In this document: piece by piece, positions 1 to 5,519 of the stretch
Layout of the letters: each line of letters begins with the position of its first letter
Numbering within the stretch: the stretch's first letter is position 1
Assembly: GCA_903906615.1 (NCBI GenBank)
Contig: CAIVKT010000062.1
Coordinates: forward strand, 1-9,060
Source: an uncultured Bacteroidota bacterium
Lineage (GTDB): Bacteria; Bacteroidota; Bacteroidia; Chitinophagales; Chitinophagaceae
Length of the DNA stretch: 9,060 nt
Direction: 5' to 3'
Program-made: the position numbers and the translations under genes
The notes under the pieces: generated by a model
Databases searched by the model: none
What the model was told of the DNA's origin: nothing
What the model saw: only the letters and a program-made list of their open reading frames with translations

Positions 1-576
1 CTGCGCCTGCGGCAGATATGCGACAGCCCCGAGCTGGTGAAAGACAGCGAGGTGATGACCAAAAAGAGTGTAAAGATAGATGAGCTGCTGCGCGAAATTG
101 AAGAGAACACTGGCAATCATAAAATGCTGGTATTCTCACAGTTTACCGAGATGCTGCACCTGATCGAAGATAAACTGAAAGAAAGCAATATTGAGTATGT
201 GTACCTTGATGGTAGCACCCCTGCCGACAAAAGAAAACAAGCAGTACACACCTTCCAGAATGAACGAAATATCAGGGTGTTCCTTATATCGCTTAAAGCG
301 GGGGGTGTGGGCCTCAACCTTACTGCTGCCGACTATGTGTACATTGTAGACCCCTGGTGGAATCCCGCAGTGGAACAACAGGCAATAGACCGTACACACC
401 GTATAGGCCAAAGCAATAAAATATTTGCTTACAAGATGATCTGTAAGGATACGGTGGAGGAGAAGATACTGCAACTGCAACAACGCAAAAAGCAACTGGC
501 CAGCGATCTCGTTACGGAGGATGCAGGATTTATTAAAAAACTTACGAAAGAGGATGTAGCCTTTTTATTCAGTTAG
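1..576 (+). CDS. SNF2-family (Rad54-like) DEAD/DEAH helicase, C-terminal part only
   Basis: The reading frame is open from base 1 and ends at TAG 574-576, giving the last 191 residues of a protein whose start lies outside the window. The GTG at base 37 is only an internal valine, because the upstream residues LRLRQICDSPEL already match the linker that precedes the second RecA domain in SNF2 proteins. Visible helicase-C motifs, in fragment numbering, are VFSQF (44-48), the YLDGST stretch after it, SLKAGGVGLNLT (motif V, 97-108), DPWWNP, and QAIDRTHRIGQ (motif VI, 127-137, with the arginine finger region). The C-terminus LTKEDVAFLFS is the usual ending in this family as I recall it. These proteins are ATP-driven double-stranded DNA or protein-DNA complex translocases; in bacteria, RapA-type and other SNF2 proteins act in transcription recycling or repair. 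The exact role here cannot be told from the fragment. It converges with the helicase at 595-2502. Confidence 0.93.
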   Translation: MRLRQICDSPELVKDSEVMTKKSVKIDELLREIEENTGNHKMLVFSQFTEMLHLIEDKLKESNIEYVYLDGSTPADKRKQAVHTFQNERNIRVFLISLKAGGVGLNLTAADYVYIVDPWWNPAVEQQAIDRTHRIGQSNKIFAYKMICKDTVEEKILQLQQRKKQLASDLVTEDAGFIKKLTKEDVAFLFS

Positions 577-584
577 TAGATACT

Positions 585-601
585 GGAATAAGGCCTATTC
601 C
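585..601. terminator. Small inverted repeat between convergent genes, possible weak terminator
   Basis: GGAATA (585-590) and TATTCC (596-601) are perfect complements around a 5-base loop. They sit in the 18-bp gap between two convergent stop codons and overlap the stop codon of the minus-strand helicase (595-597). Neither side has a clear run of T, so this is not a canonical intrinsic terminator. It is simply the only structure where transcription from both sides must end. Confidence 0.25.
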
Positions 602-2502
602 CAATTCTCCTCCCATGCGCTCTTATAGGCATTATGCTCCTCGGCATAAGCAATGAAATTTGCATAAAAAGGATGGCGCGAGAGCGTAGCGCTGTCGCCT
701 ATTACTACCAGTTTTTTGCGCGCCCGGGTCATGGCCACATTCATGCGGCGGGTATCTGATAGAAAGCCGATGATGCCATCTGTGTTGCTCCTCGTCATGC
801 TGATGTACACAATATCCCGCTCCTGCCCCTGGAAGCTGTCCATGGTATTCACAGCTATTTTGTGCGCATAAGGCTGTAGTGTAGGATTATGCAGCAATTG
901 CTCCTTCAACACATACAACTGCTCTTTGTAAGGTGATATAACAGCTATGGTAGGGAATTTGTCGGGCGTGTAATATGTGCCCAGTTCTGTAACCATGCGT
1001 GTAAGGTGCTTGAACAGGAATGCTGCCTCCTCGGGGTTAGATATACTGGTGCCTTCATTCTTTTCTTCAAAGCCGCAACCCGCAGTATCTATAAATGCCA
1101 ATGGTGTATCTGAGGAATGTAGCAAATGCCCGGCCACAGATTCGTGCGCCCGCAACTTATCTTCATAAAACACTTTTGAAGAATAGCCCATGATGGTCTC
1201 GTGCATACGGTACTGTTCTTCCAGCAGCACCACAGCTTGCGGATGCAGGCGGATACATTTCTCCAGCAGCGTAGTGCTTAGTCCTGCCTTTGCAGCGGCA
1301 TCTGATTTTATAGTGGGCGATAGCTGGCAGTGGTCGCCGGCCAGCACAAGCTTTTTACCCTTGAGTATTGGTATCCAGCAGGCAGGCTCTATGGCCTGGC
1401 CCGCCTCATCTATCACCACAGTATTGTATTGAAGGCCACGCACCGTATAATGGTTAGCGCCTACCAGTGTGGCAGTTACCACCTGTGCCTTTGCGGTTAC
1501 ATCATCAACGATATATTGCTCCATGCGGCCCACATCCTTCATTATTTTGTATGCCTCATCAAACAACGCCGTGCGCTGCTCCCGCTCGGCTTTACCAAAG
1601 CTGCGCTTATACTTATGCGCCATCTCTTTGAACTCACCTGCCTGTTTCTTCAGCCGTTTTATTTCTTTTATCGAACTATGACCTGCCACCTTGCTATCCA
1701 GGGTCAGTGCCATCAGCCGTTCTGATACCCGTGCAGGATTACCAACACGCAACACATTCAGCCCTTCCTCTGATAATTTTTCACTGAGTAGGTCCACCGC
1801 AGTATTGCTGGGTGCGGTAACCAGTATACGCTTCTCACCCTGCTTGATGAGTGTTTTGATGGCCTGCACCAGCGTGGTGGTTTTGCCCGTTCCGGGCGGG
1901 CCATGCACTATGGCCAGTTCATTGGCCTGCACTATTTTATTTACGGCCGCTTGTTGGGTACTGTTTAGCTTAGGGTTTTCATATAGTGGCACATCGGTAT
2001 CAAAAGTGGGCGCATTAACGCCGGTAAGTATATTGATGAGCCTCCCCTCTTCTTTCTTCTCGCTCAGCACTATAGCCTGCTTTAGTGCGGCCTGCATCTC
2101 ATCGTAGCTGTTGTCGTCAAACAGAAGGTCTATGCCCAGCTTGCCATCGCTCGCCCATTCGGGCAGTTCATCTTTACGCAGCGAAATTTTGAGTCTGTTG
2201 CCGCTGGCAAAAGTAATGGTACCCTCTATAAAGTCTTTCTTAGGATCATGATTGGAAAACAAAGATGCCGATACCCCAAAGCGCAACTGGTGCGATATAT
2301 CGGTATTGGTGGTGCGCTCTACCTCTACAGTTATGTACTCTGCCTTATTCAGCTCTGTACCCCTGATGGCTATAGGATACCATGCCAGACCGTTTGCCCG
2401 GCGCTGTATGATGGAGGTTGACTGGCTCAGCTCCAGGTAAGCCTGCTTATCTACTTCACGCTCCGTCTTCAGCAGTTCCAGCAGCTTCTTAAAATAATCC
2501 AT
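595..2502 (-). CDS. SF1B DNA/RNA helicase, SMUBP2/Upf1-like (AAA_11/AAA_12 type)
   Basis: Complete 635-residue protein with every superfamily 1 helicase motif in order: Walker A GPPGTGKTTT (201-210), motif Ia TAPSNTAVD (229-237), Walker B DEAGQA (365-370), motif III LAGDHCQLSP (387-396), QYRMH (430-434), motif V VNTMDSFQGQERDIV (551-565) and motif VI RRMNVAMTRARKKL (585-598). A charged, probably coiled segment (about 275-330) sits between motifs Ia and II, where Upf1/IGHMBP2 proteins carry inserted domains. An N-terminal beta-rich region (about 35-130) matches the 1B-like domain of that family. The family unwinds DNA or RNA 5'-to-3' using ATP. In bacteria the cellular role is poorly defined, with repair or RNA processing both plausible. 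The ATG at 2502 is favoured because MDYFKKLLELLK resembles the family's usual N-terminus and no closer start exists before residue 136. A promoter lies almost on top of the start codon. The gene is divergent from the phosphoesterase. Confidence 0.93.
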   Translation of the reverse strand: MDYFKKLLELLKTEREVDKQAYLELSQSTSIIQRRANGLAWYPIAIRGTELNKAEYITVEVERTTNTDISHQLRFGVSASLFSNHDPKKDFIEGTITFASGNRLKISLRKDELPEWASDGKLGIDLLFDDNSYDEMQAALKQAIVLSEKKEEGRLINILTGVNAPTFDTDVPLYENPKLNSTQQAAVNKIVQANELAIVHGPPGTGKTTTLVQAIKTLIKQGEKRILVTAPSNTAVDLLSEKLSEEGLNVLRVGNPARVSERLMALTLDSKVAGHSSIKEIKRLKKQAGEFKEMAHKYKRSFGKAEREQRTALFDEAYKIMKDVGRMEQYIVDDVTAKAQVVTATLVGANHYTVRGLQYNTVVIDEAGQAIEPACWIPILKGKKLVLAGDHCQLSPTIKSDAAAKAGLSTTLLEKCIRLHPQAVVLLEEQYRMHETIMGYSSKVFYEDKLRAHESVAGHLLHSSDTPLAFIDTAGCGFEEKNEGTSISNPEEAAFLFKHLTRMVTELGTYYTPDKFPTIAVISPYKEQLYVLKEQLLHNPTLQPYAHKIAVNTMDSFQGQERDIVYISMTRSNTDGIIGFLSDTRRMNVAMTRARKKLVVIGDSATLSRHPFYANFIAYAEEHNAYKSAWEENWE

Positions 2503-2506
2503 GGCG

Positions 2507-2538
2507 CAAATGTAGGGTAAGGACTACGCATCAGCAAA
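2507..2538 (-). promoter_or_regulatory. Predicted Bacteroidota promoter of the SF1B helicase, giving a leaderless or near-leaderless transcript
   Basis: Read on the minus strand, TTTG (2538-2535) is followed after 20 bases by TACATTTG (2514-2507). This is an exact match to the Bacteroidota -33 TTTG and -7 TAnnTTTG elements at normal spacing. The -7 element ends four bases before the ATG at 2502-2500, so transcription should start at or within a few bases of the start codon. No experimental start site is available. Confidence 0.55.
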
Positions 2539-2602
2539 GCAGTATACAGTGCGAAAGGCGAAAATTGCCGCAAACAACATAGCTTTAAGCCGATAAGCTA
2601 TA

Positions 2603-3364
2603 ATGAAACTCCAGTATTGTTCAGACCTCCACCTCGAAATGTCCGCAAACAGGGCATTTATGCAACGGTATCCGTTGGAGGTGAAGGGTGACATACTGAT
2701 ACTGGCCGGAGATATTGTACCCTTTGTAGTAATAGACGACCACAAAGACTTCTTCGACTACCTCGCCGATAACTTTGCCCATACCTACTGGCTGCCCGGT
2801 AACCACGAATACTATGGTGCCGATATAGCAGAAAGAAGCGGCGTACTGCACGAAAAGATACGCAGCAATGTATCGCTGGTCAACAATATAGTCATAGACC
2901 ATGGTGCCGTAAGGCTTATCTTTTCCACGCTATGGAGCTACATAAGCCCCGCACAGCAGTGGGAAATACAACGCCGCCTCAGCGACTTTCACACCATCAG
3001 ATACAACGGCCAAAAACTGACACCTGCCATATACAACCAGCTGCATGCCGATTGCCTAAGTTTCCTGGAACAGGAGATCCATAAAAGCAGCGACCCTACT
3101 AAAGTAGTGATCACTCACCACGTGCCCACATTCATGCACTATCCCGAAGAATACAAAAACGACAACCTCAACCAGGCCTTTGCCACAGAACTATATGACC
3201 TCATACACCCGTCCGACATCCACCTATGGCTCTACGGCCACCACCACAGCAATATTCCCGATTTTAAAATAGGCAATACGACCATAGCCACTAATCAGTT
3301 GGGATATATGAAGCCAGGGGCAAGGAATGGGTTTGATGGGGGTAGGGTGGTGATGGTTTCTTAA
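2603..3364 (+). CDS. Calcineurin-like metallophosphoesterase
   Basis: Complete 253-residue cytoplasmic protein with the full metal-binding set of the calcineurin-like family: D8-x-H10 in SDLHLE, GD at 36-37 (AGDIV), GNHEYY at 66-71 (N67, H68), THH at 171-173, and GHHH at 212-215. No signal peptide or membrane segment is seen. The short length and the lack of an extra domain resemble stand-alone bacterial phosphoesterases whose substrates are usually unknown. It could be a phosphodiesterase, a nucleotidase or a nuclease; sequence alone does not decide. The ATG at 2603 places the first metal motif eight residues in, as is normal for the family, so the start is well supported. It is transcribed divergently from the SF1B helicase, about 100 bp away. 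No clear promoter pair was found; TAGCTTTA at 2580-2587 is a one-mismatch -7 element but lacks a partner. Confidence 0.92.
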   Translation: MKLQYCSDLHLEMSANRAFMQRYPLEVKGDILILAGDIVPFVVIDDHKDFFDYLADNFAHTYWLPGNHEYYGADIAERSGVLHEKIRSNVSLVNNIVIDHGAVRLIFSTLWSYISPAQQWEIQRRLSDFHTIRYNGQKLTPAIYNQLHADCLSFLEQEIHKSSDPTKVVITHHVPTFMHYPEEYKNDNLNQAFATELYDLIHPSDIHLWLYGHHHSNIPDFKIGNTTIATNQLGYMKPGARNGFDGGRVVMVS

Positions 3365-3393
3365 CAAGAAAGGGTAACGGTAATATTATTTTT

Positions 3394-3431
3394 GGGGAAT
3401 ACTCCCCGGAATTATCAATCCGGTTTATGGA
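3394..3431 (+). terminator. Two short stems followed by a T-rich stretch, possible weak terminator
   Basis: Downstream of the phosphoesterase, GGGGA/TCCCC (3394-3407) and the overlapping CCGGA/TCCGG (3406-3423) form two alternative 5-bp stems. The second is followed by TTTATGGAATTTTTT. The stems are short and the T run is not immediately adjacent, so termination here is only a possibility. Confidence 0.25.
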
Positions 3432-3453
3432 ATTTTTTCTGGGAAGAATATGA

Positions 3454-3482
3454 TTTGAGAAAGCTTTTTTGAAGTACATTTA
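3454..3482 (+). promoter_or_regulatory. Predicted promoter of the zinc-finger pRiA4b-like gene
   Basis: TTTG (3454-3457) is followed after 17 bases by TACATTTA (3475-3482), one mismatch from the Bacteroidota TAnnTTTG -7 element. Transcription would begin near 3486-3489, about 15 bases upstream of the ATG at 3502. This would exclude the upstream TTG at 3469 as a start codon, because it would lie outside the transcript. Confidence 0.4.
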
Positions 3483-3501
3483 TTCTTCTAAATCTTTAGT
3501 T

Positions 3502-4227
3502 ATGTCAGCAATCAATTCTGTCGGCAAATGCTTTTTTTGTAATGCTGAATTTAAAAAGGCCGGAATTACCAGGCACTTGAATACACACTTAGTAAAAGAA
3601 AGCAAAGGCCGGAATAATGGCACCTCCTTTCATATCAGAATTGAAGACGATCCACGCTCGGGTGGCCTCTTTTTTTTGAACTTATGGGTAGATGGTGATT
3701 CGCTCATGAGCGATATAGATGATTTTCTCCGTAAGATCTGGCTCGAGTGTTGTGGACATCTGAGTGCTTTTATAAACCCAAAAGAAAAGAAAAGGTATTC
3801 GATGTTTGATATAGATGAAATGCAATCAGATGCAGAGGAAATTATGGACTCCGCAACCAAAGGCATGCTCATAAAGGGGATGAAACTAACGCATGAATAT
3901 GATTTTGGCAGTACCACGACTCTGCTTTTAACAGTATCAGAGCAGTTTCCGGTTGCGGTGCCGGGCGGTATTATTTTGCTAAGCCGTAATGAGCCGCTGG
4001 AAATAATGTGTGAGGTCTGCAAATCAGCCTCCGCAACGACAATATGCACTACTTGTTACGACCCCAATACATTTTGTAAAAAGTGTGCAAAGCAGCATGC
4101 AAAAACCTGCGAAGATTTTGCAGATTATTCAGCAATGCCCGTTGTCAATTCGCCGCGAATGGGCATTTGCGGCTACGATGGTGGAACGATTGACAAAAAG
4201 AGGGATGGAATATTTGTAAAGAAATAA
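3502..4227 (+). CDS. pRiA4b ORF-3/TnpR-like protein with N- and C-terminal zinc fingers
   Basis: 241 residues starting at ATG 3502. A longer reading from TTG 3469 is open but is less likely, since it would precede the predicted transcription start. The N-terminus has a C2H2 pattern: C10-x2-C13-x11-H25-x3-H29. The middle (about 42-145) resembles the plasmid pRiA4b ORF-3 / IS1096 TnpR-like fold, with an FHIRIED start, LWVDGDSLMSDIDDFLRKIW, CCGHLSAF and EYDFGSTT (132-139). That last piece corresponds to the family's YDFGD signature but lacks the following D and W. The C-terminus is cysteine-rich: C170, C173, C182, C185, C192, C195, H199 and C203, eight possible ligands for two zinc ions in a MYND- or B-box-like cross-brace. 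The gene is more AT-rich than its neighbours and uses different codons, which hints at transfer. The biochemical function of the family is unknown to me. It is monocistronic, between a phosphoesterase and the ssrA terminator. Confidence 0.82.
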   Translation: MSAINSVGKCFFCNAEFKKAGITRHLNTHLVKESKGRNNGTSFHIRIEDDPRSGGLFFLNLWVDGDSLMSDIDDFLRKIWLECCGHLSAFINPKEKKRYSMFDIDEMQSDAEEIMDSATKGMLIKGMKLTHEYDFGSTTTLLLTVSEQFPVAVPGGIILLSRNEPLEIMCEVCKSASATTICTTCYDPNTFCKKCAKQHAKTCEDFADYSAMPVVNSPRMGICGYDGGTIDKKRDGIFVKK

Positions 4228-4279
4228 TTTGGCCAACTTTCTGTAATTGCAAAAAGTTCGACCTGCCGGTTGATATAAT

Positions 4280-4310
4280 AATAAAACCCTTGCATCGCAA
4301 GGGTTTTATT
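4280..4310. terminator. Perfect bidirectional intrinsic terminator shared by ssrA and the zinc-finger gene
   Basis: Arms AATAAAACCCTTGC (4280-4293) and GCAAGGGTTTTATT (4297-4310) are perfect 14-bp complements around a 3-base ATC loop. The A/T outer half gives a T tract on either strand. It lies 52 bp beyond the zinc-finger gene stop and begins one base after the mature 3' end of the minus-strand tmRNA, so it can end both transcripts. Confidence 0.88.
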
Positions 4311-4311
4311 G

Positions 4312-4678
4312 TGGAGCCGGCGGGAGTCGAACCCGCGTCCAAACACATGCCCGATAAGCTTTCTACATGTTTATTCCTGGATTGGATCTCGGGAGCTAGC
4401 CGGGCCAGGACAAACCTACTCGCTCCCTATCTGTTTTGGTTTTCATCTCGTACACACAGCGGGCACAAGCCTATCCCGTTATTTGTTGATTCGGCGGCGG
4501 GGACGGCAACAGGCAGCCTTCCCGGCGGCTATAAAGGGTGTCTAATCTCTGATTAGGCAGCCATGGCGTAAGAATATTCGCCTTATAGATTTTGAATATT
4601 CAGATTTACGTGCTAATTATCCAACGCACGACATGCTTACACCCACCCTGCCCTATGCTGTCTAAACCAGTCGGCCCC
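4312..4678 (-). ncRNA. ssrA: tmRNA (transfer-messenger RNA)
   Basis: tmRNA rescues ribosomes stalled on broken mRNAs: charged with alanine and bound to SmpB, it enters the A site and then serves as template for a degradation tag. On the minus strand the 5' end GGGGCCG (4678-4672) pairs over 7 bp with CGGCTCC (4319-4313), including a G3-U pair, the alanyl-tRNA synthetase identity element. The T arm is GCGGG-TTCGACT-CCCGC (4336-4320), directly abutting the acceptor stem. A discriminator A lies at 4312. CCA is not encoded (the next bases are CAA) and must be added by nucleotidyltransferase. CGTGC/GCACG stems of a first pseudoknot precede the tag. The total is 367 nt, normal for a one-piece tmRNA and with no sign of the permuted two-piece form. 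Open frames that appear across it are artefacts. Confidence 0.96.
4553..4582 (-). other. tmRNA tag-peptide reading frame, (A)GEYSYAMAA
   Basis: Reading on the minus strand from the resume codon GGC (4582-4580) gives GEYSYAMAA and then TAA (4555-4553). With the alanine carried by tmRNA itself, the tag is AGEYSYAMAA. The ending AMAA is a hydrophobic C-terminus of the type recognised by ClpXP-like proteases (ALAA in E. coli). The choice of GGC is supported by U and A at positions -5 and -4, matching the U85-A86 element that sets the frame in E. coli tmRNA. Confidence 0.9.
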
Positions 4679-4689
4679 GGTTTAACGAG

Positions 4690-4717
4690 AAAATGTAATG
4701 CTACAAAGTTACACAAA
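4690..4717 (-). promoter_or_regulatory. ssrA: Predicted ssrA promoter region with two alternative -7 elements
   Basis: On the minus strand there is an exact TAACTTTG (4711-4704) without an obvious TTTG at the right distance upstream. There is also TACATTTT (4697-4690, one mismatch) preceded after 16 bases by TTTG (4717-4714). The second would start transcription about 6-8 bases upstream of the mature 5' end. The first would give a leader of about 20 bases for RNase P to remove. Which one is used cannot be decided here. Confidence 0.4.
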
Positions 4718-4735
4718 TGCCTACAGTAAAAATTG

Positions 4736-4918
4736 TTAATTACTGCGTTTCTTCCCCGTCCGCAAAATTAAAAAAACCGCAATGCTCAAGCCCAGGCCCG
4801 CCTGTGCCACCACATTCATCGCCTTCCCATAGCTTTTGCCCGGTATGCCAAACATAAAGCTGGCCACAAACAAGGCCGCAAACAGGAAGATGAGCAGGAA
4901 AACGATACGCAGGTTCAT
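4736..4918 (-). CDS. Small two-helix membrane protein of unknown function
   Basis: From the ATG at 4918 this encodes 60 residues, almost all membrane-embedded: one hydrophobic helix at about 5-24 (VFLLIFLFAALFVASFMF), a short polar turn with GIPGKSYGK, and a second helix at about 36-53 (VAQAGLGLSIAVFLILR), ending in basic residues KKRSN. Longer starts exist at 4945 (MAKFFIFTA...) and 4996 (MNLYSKN..., 86 residues). The 4918 start is preferred because it places the first helix straight after a short N-terminus, but this is a judgement, since no ribosome binding site decides it. No recognised domain. It lies upstream of ssrA on the same strand with 57 bp between them and no terminator, and is divergent from the DUF4440-type gene. 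It is probably real, given its typical membrane-protein composition and the lack of any competing gene. Confidence 0.6.
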   Translation of the reverse strand: MNLRIVFLLIFLFAALFVASFMFGIPGKSYGKAMNVVAQAGLGLSIAVFLILRTGKKRSN

Positions 4919-5011
4919 TGCCGTAAAAATAAAGAACTTAGCCATGCCAATTACCTTTTTAAAGGATATGGTTGTATTTTTAGAGTAGAGATTCACCCAA
5001 AAAGCGCAAAA

Positions 5012-5440
5012 ATGAAAAAGCTATTGCTCGCTGCCTGCTGCTTGCTGGTGGCGCATACCGCCTCCTTTGCCCAGGACAAAGACGTGATCGCCATCCGCCA
5101 CATGCTTATAGACCAGGTAGCTGCCTGGAACAGCGGCAGCATAGACGGCTATATGCATGGCTATTGGGATAGCGACAGCCTGCTGTTCATAGGCTCTAAG
5201 GGGCCGCGCTATGGCTACCAGGCCACCCTTAAACGCTACAAAGAGGCCTACCCTGATGCCGCGCACATGGGCAAACTCACCACCCACATCAAAAGCATGG
5301 ACCGGCTATCGCCCGATTATTTCTTCATCGTAGGCTCCTGGGCGCTCACCCGCAATGCCGGCGATGTGGATGGCAGCTACACCCTGCTTGTCCGCCGCAT
5401 AAAGGGCGAATGGGTGATCGTTTGCGATCATAGTAGCTGA
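5012..5440 (+). CDS. Exported DUF4440/SnoaL-like (NTF2 fold) protein
   Basis: 142 residues. The N-terminus MKKLLLAACCLLVAHTASFA is a classical signal peptide (two Lys, a hydrophobic core, then S-F-A before the probable cut at A20/Q21), so the mature protein of about 122 residues should be periplasmic. The body has the layout of the NTF2-like superfamily: a long helix with DQVAAWNSGSIDGYMHGYW, then SLLFIGSKGPRYGYQATLKRY, and beta strands ending in GSYTLLVRRIKGEWVIVCDHSS. That G-x-W-x-I-x-x-DHSS ending is what I associate with the DUF4440 group. These domains make a cone-shaped pocket and occur as enzymes or as binding proteins; no specific ligand or reaction can be assigned. It is divergent from the small membrane gene and 79 bp before the FadN-like gene, with no obvious strong terminator between them. 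Confidence 0.88.
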   Translation: MKKLLLAACCLLVAHTASFAQDKDVIAIRHMLIDQVAAWNSGSIDGYMHGYWDSDSLLFIGSKGPRYGYQATLKRYKEAYPDAAHMGKLTTHIKSMDRLSPDYFFIVGSWALTRNAGDVDGSYTLLVRRIKGEWVIVCDHSS

Positions 5441-5519
5441 CGTTTCATTTGTTAAGAAACAGGTTTACAAGTAGTGGTGTTTGATTTTTCGATAAATTGT
5501 GTGGCCAAATAAATCTCAG

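Noticed and set aside
3469..3501. TTG-initiated 11-residue extension of the zinc-finger gene
   Set aside because: It overlaps the predicted -7 element and would precede the predicted transcription start; the ATG at 3502 fits better.
4290..4556. Plus-strand frames across the tmRNA (for example one containing VEPAGVEPASK) and a minus-strand frame containing GSTPAGST
   Set aside because: These are translations of the tRNA-like 3' end of ssrA and its terminator, a well-known source of false proteins.
5442..5460. GTTTC/GAAAC inverted repeat after the DUF4440-type gene
   Set aside because: It has only 5 paired bases, a 9-base loop and no T tract; too weak to call a terminator.
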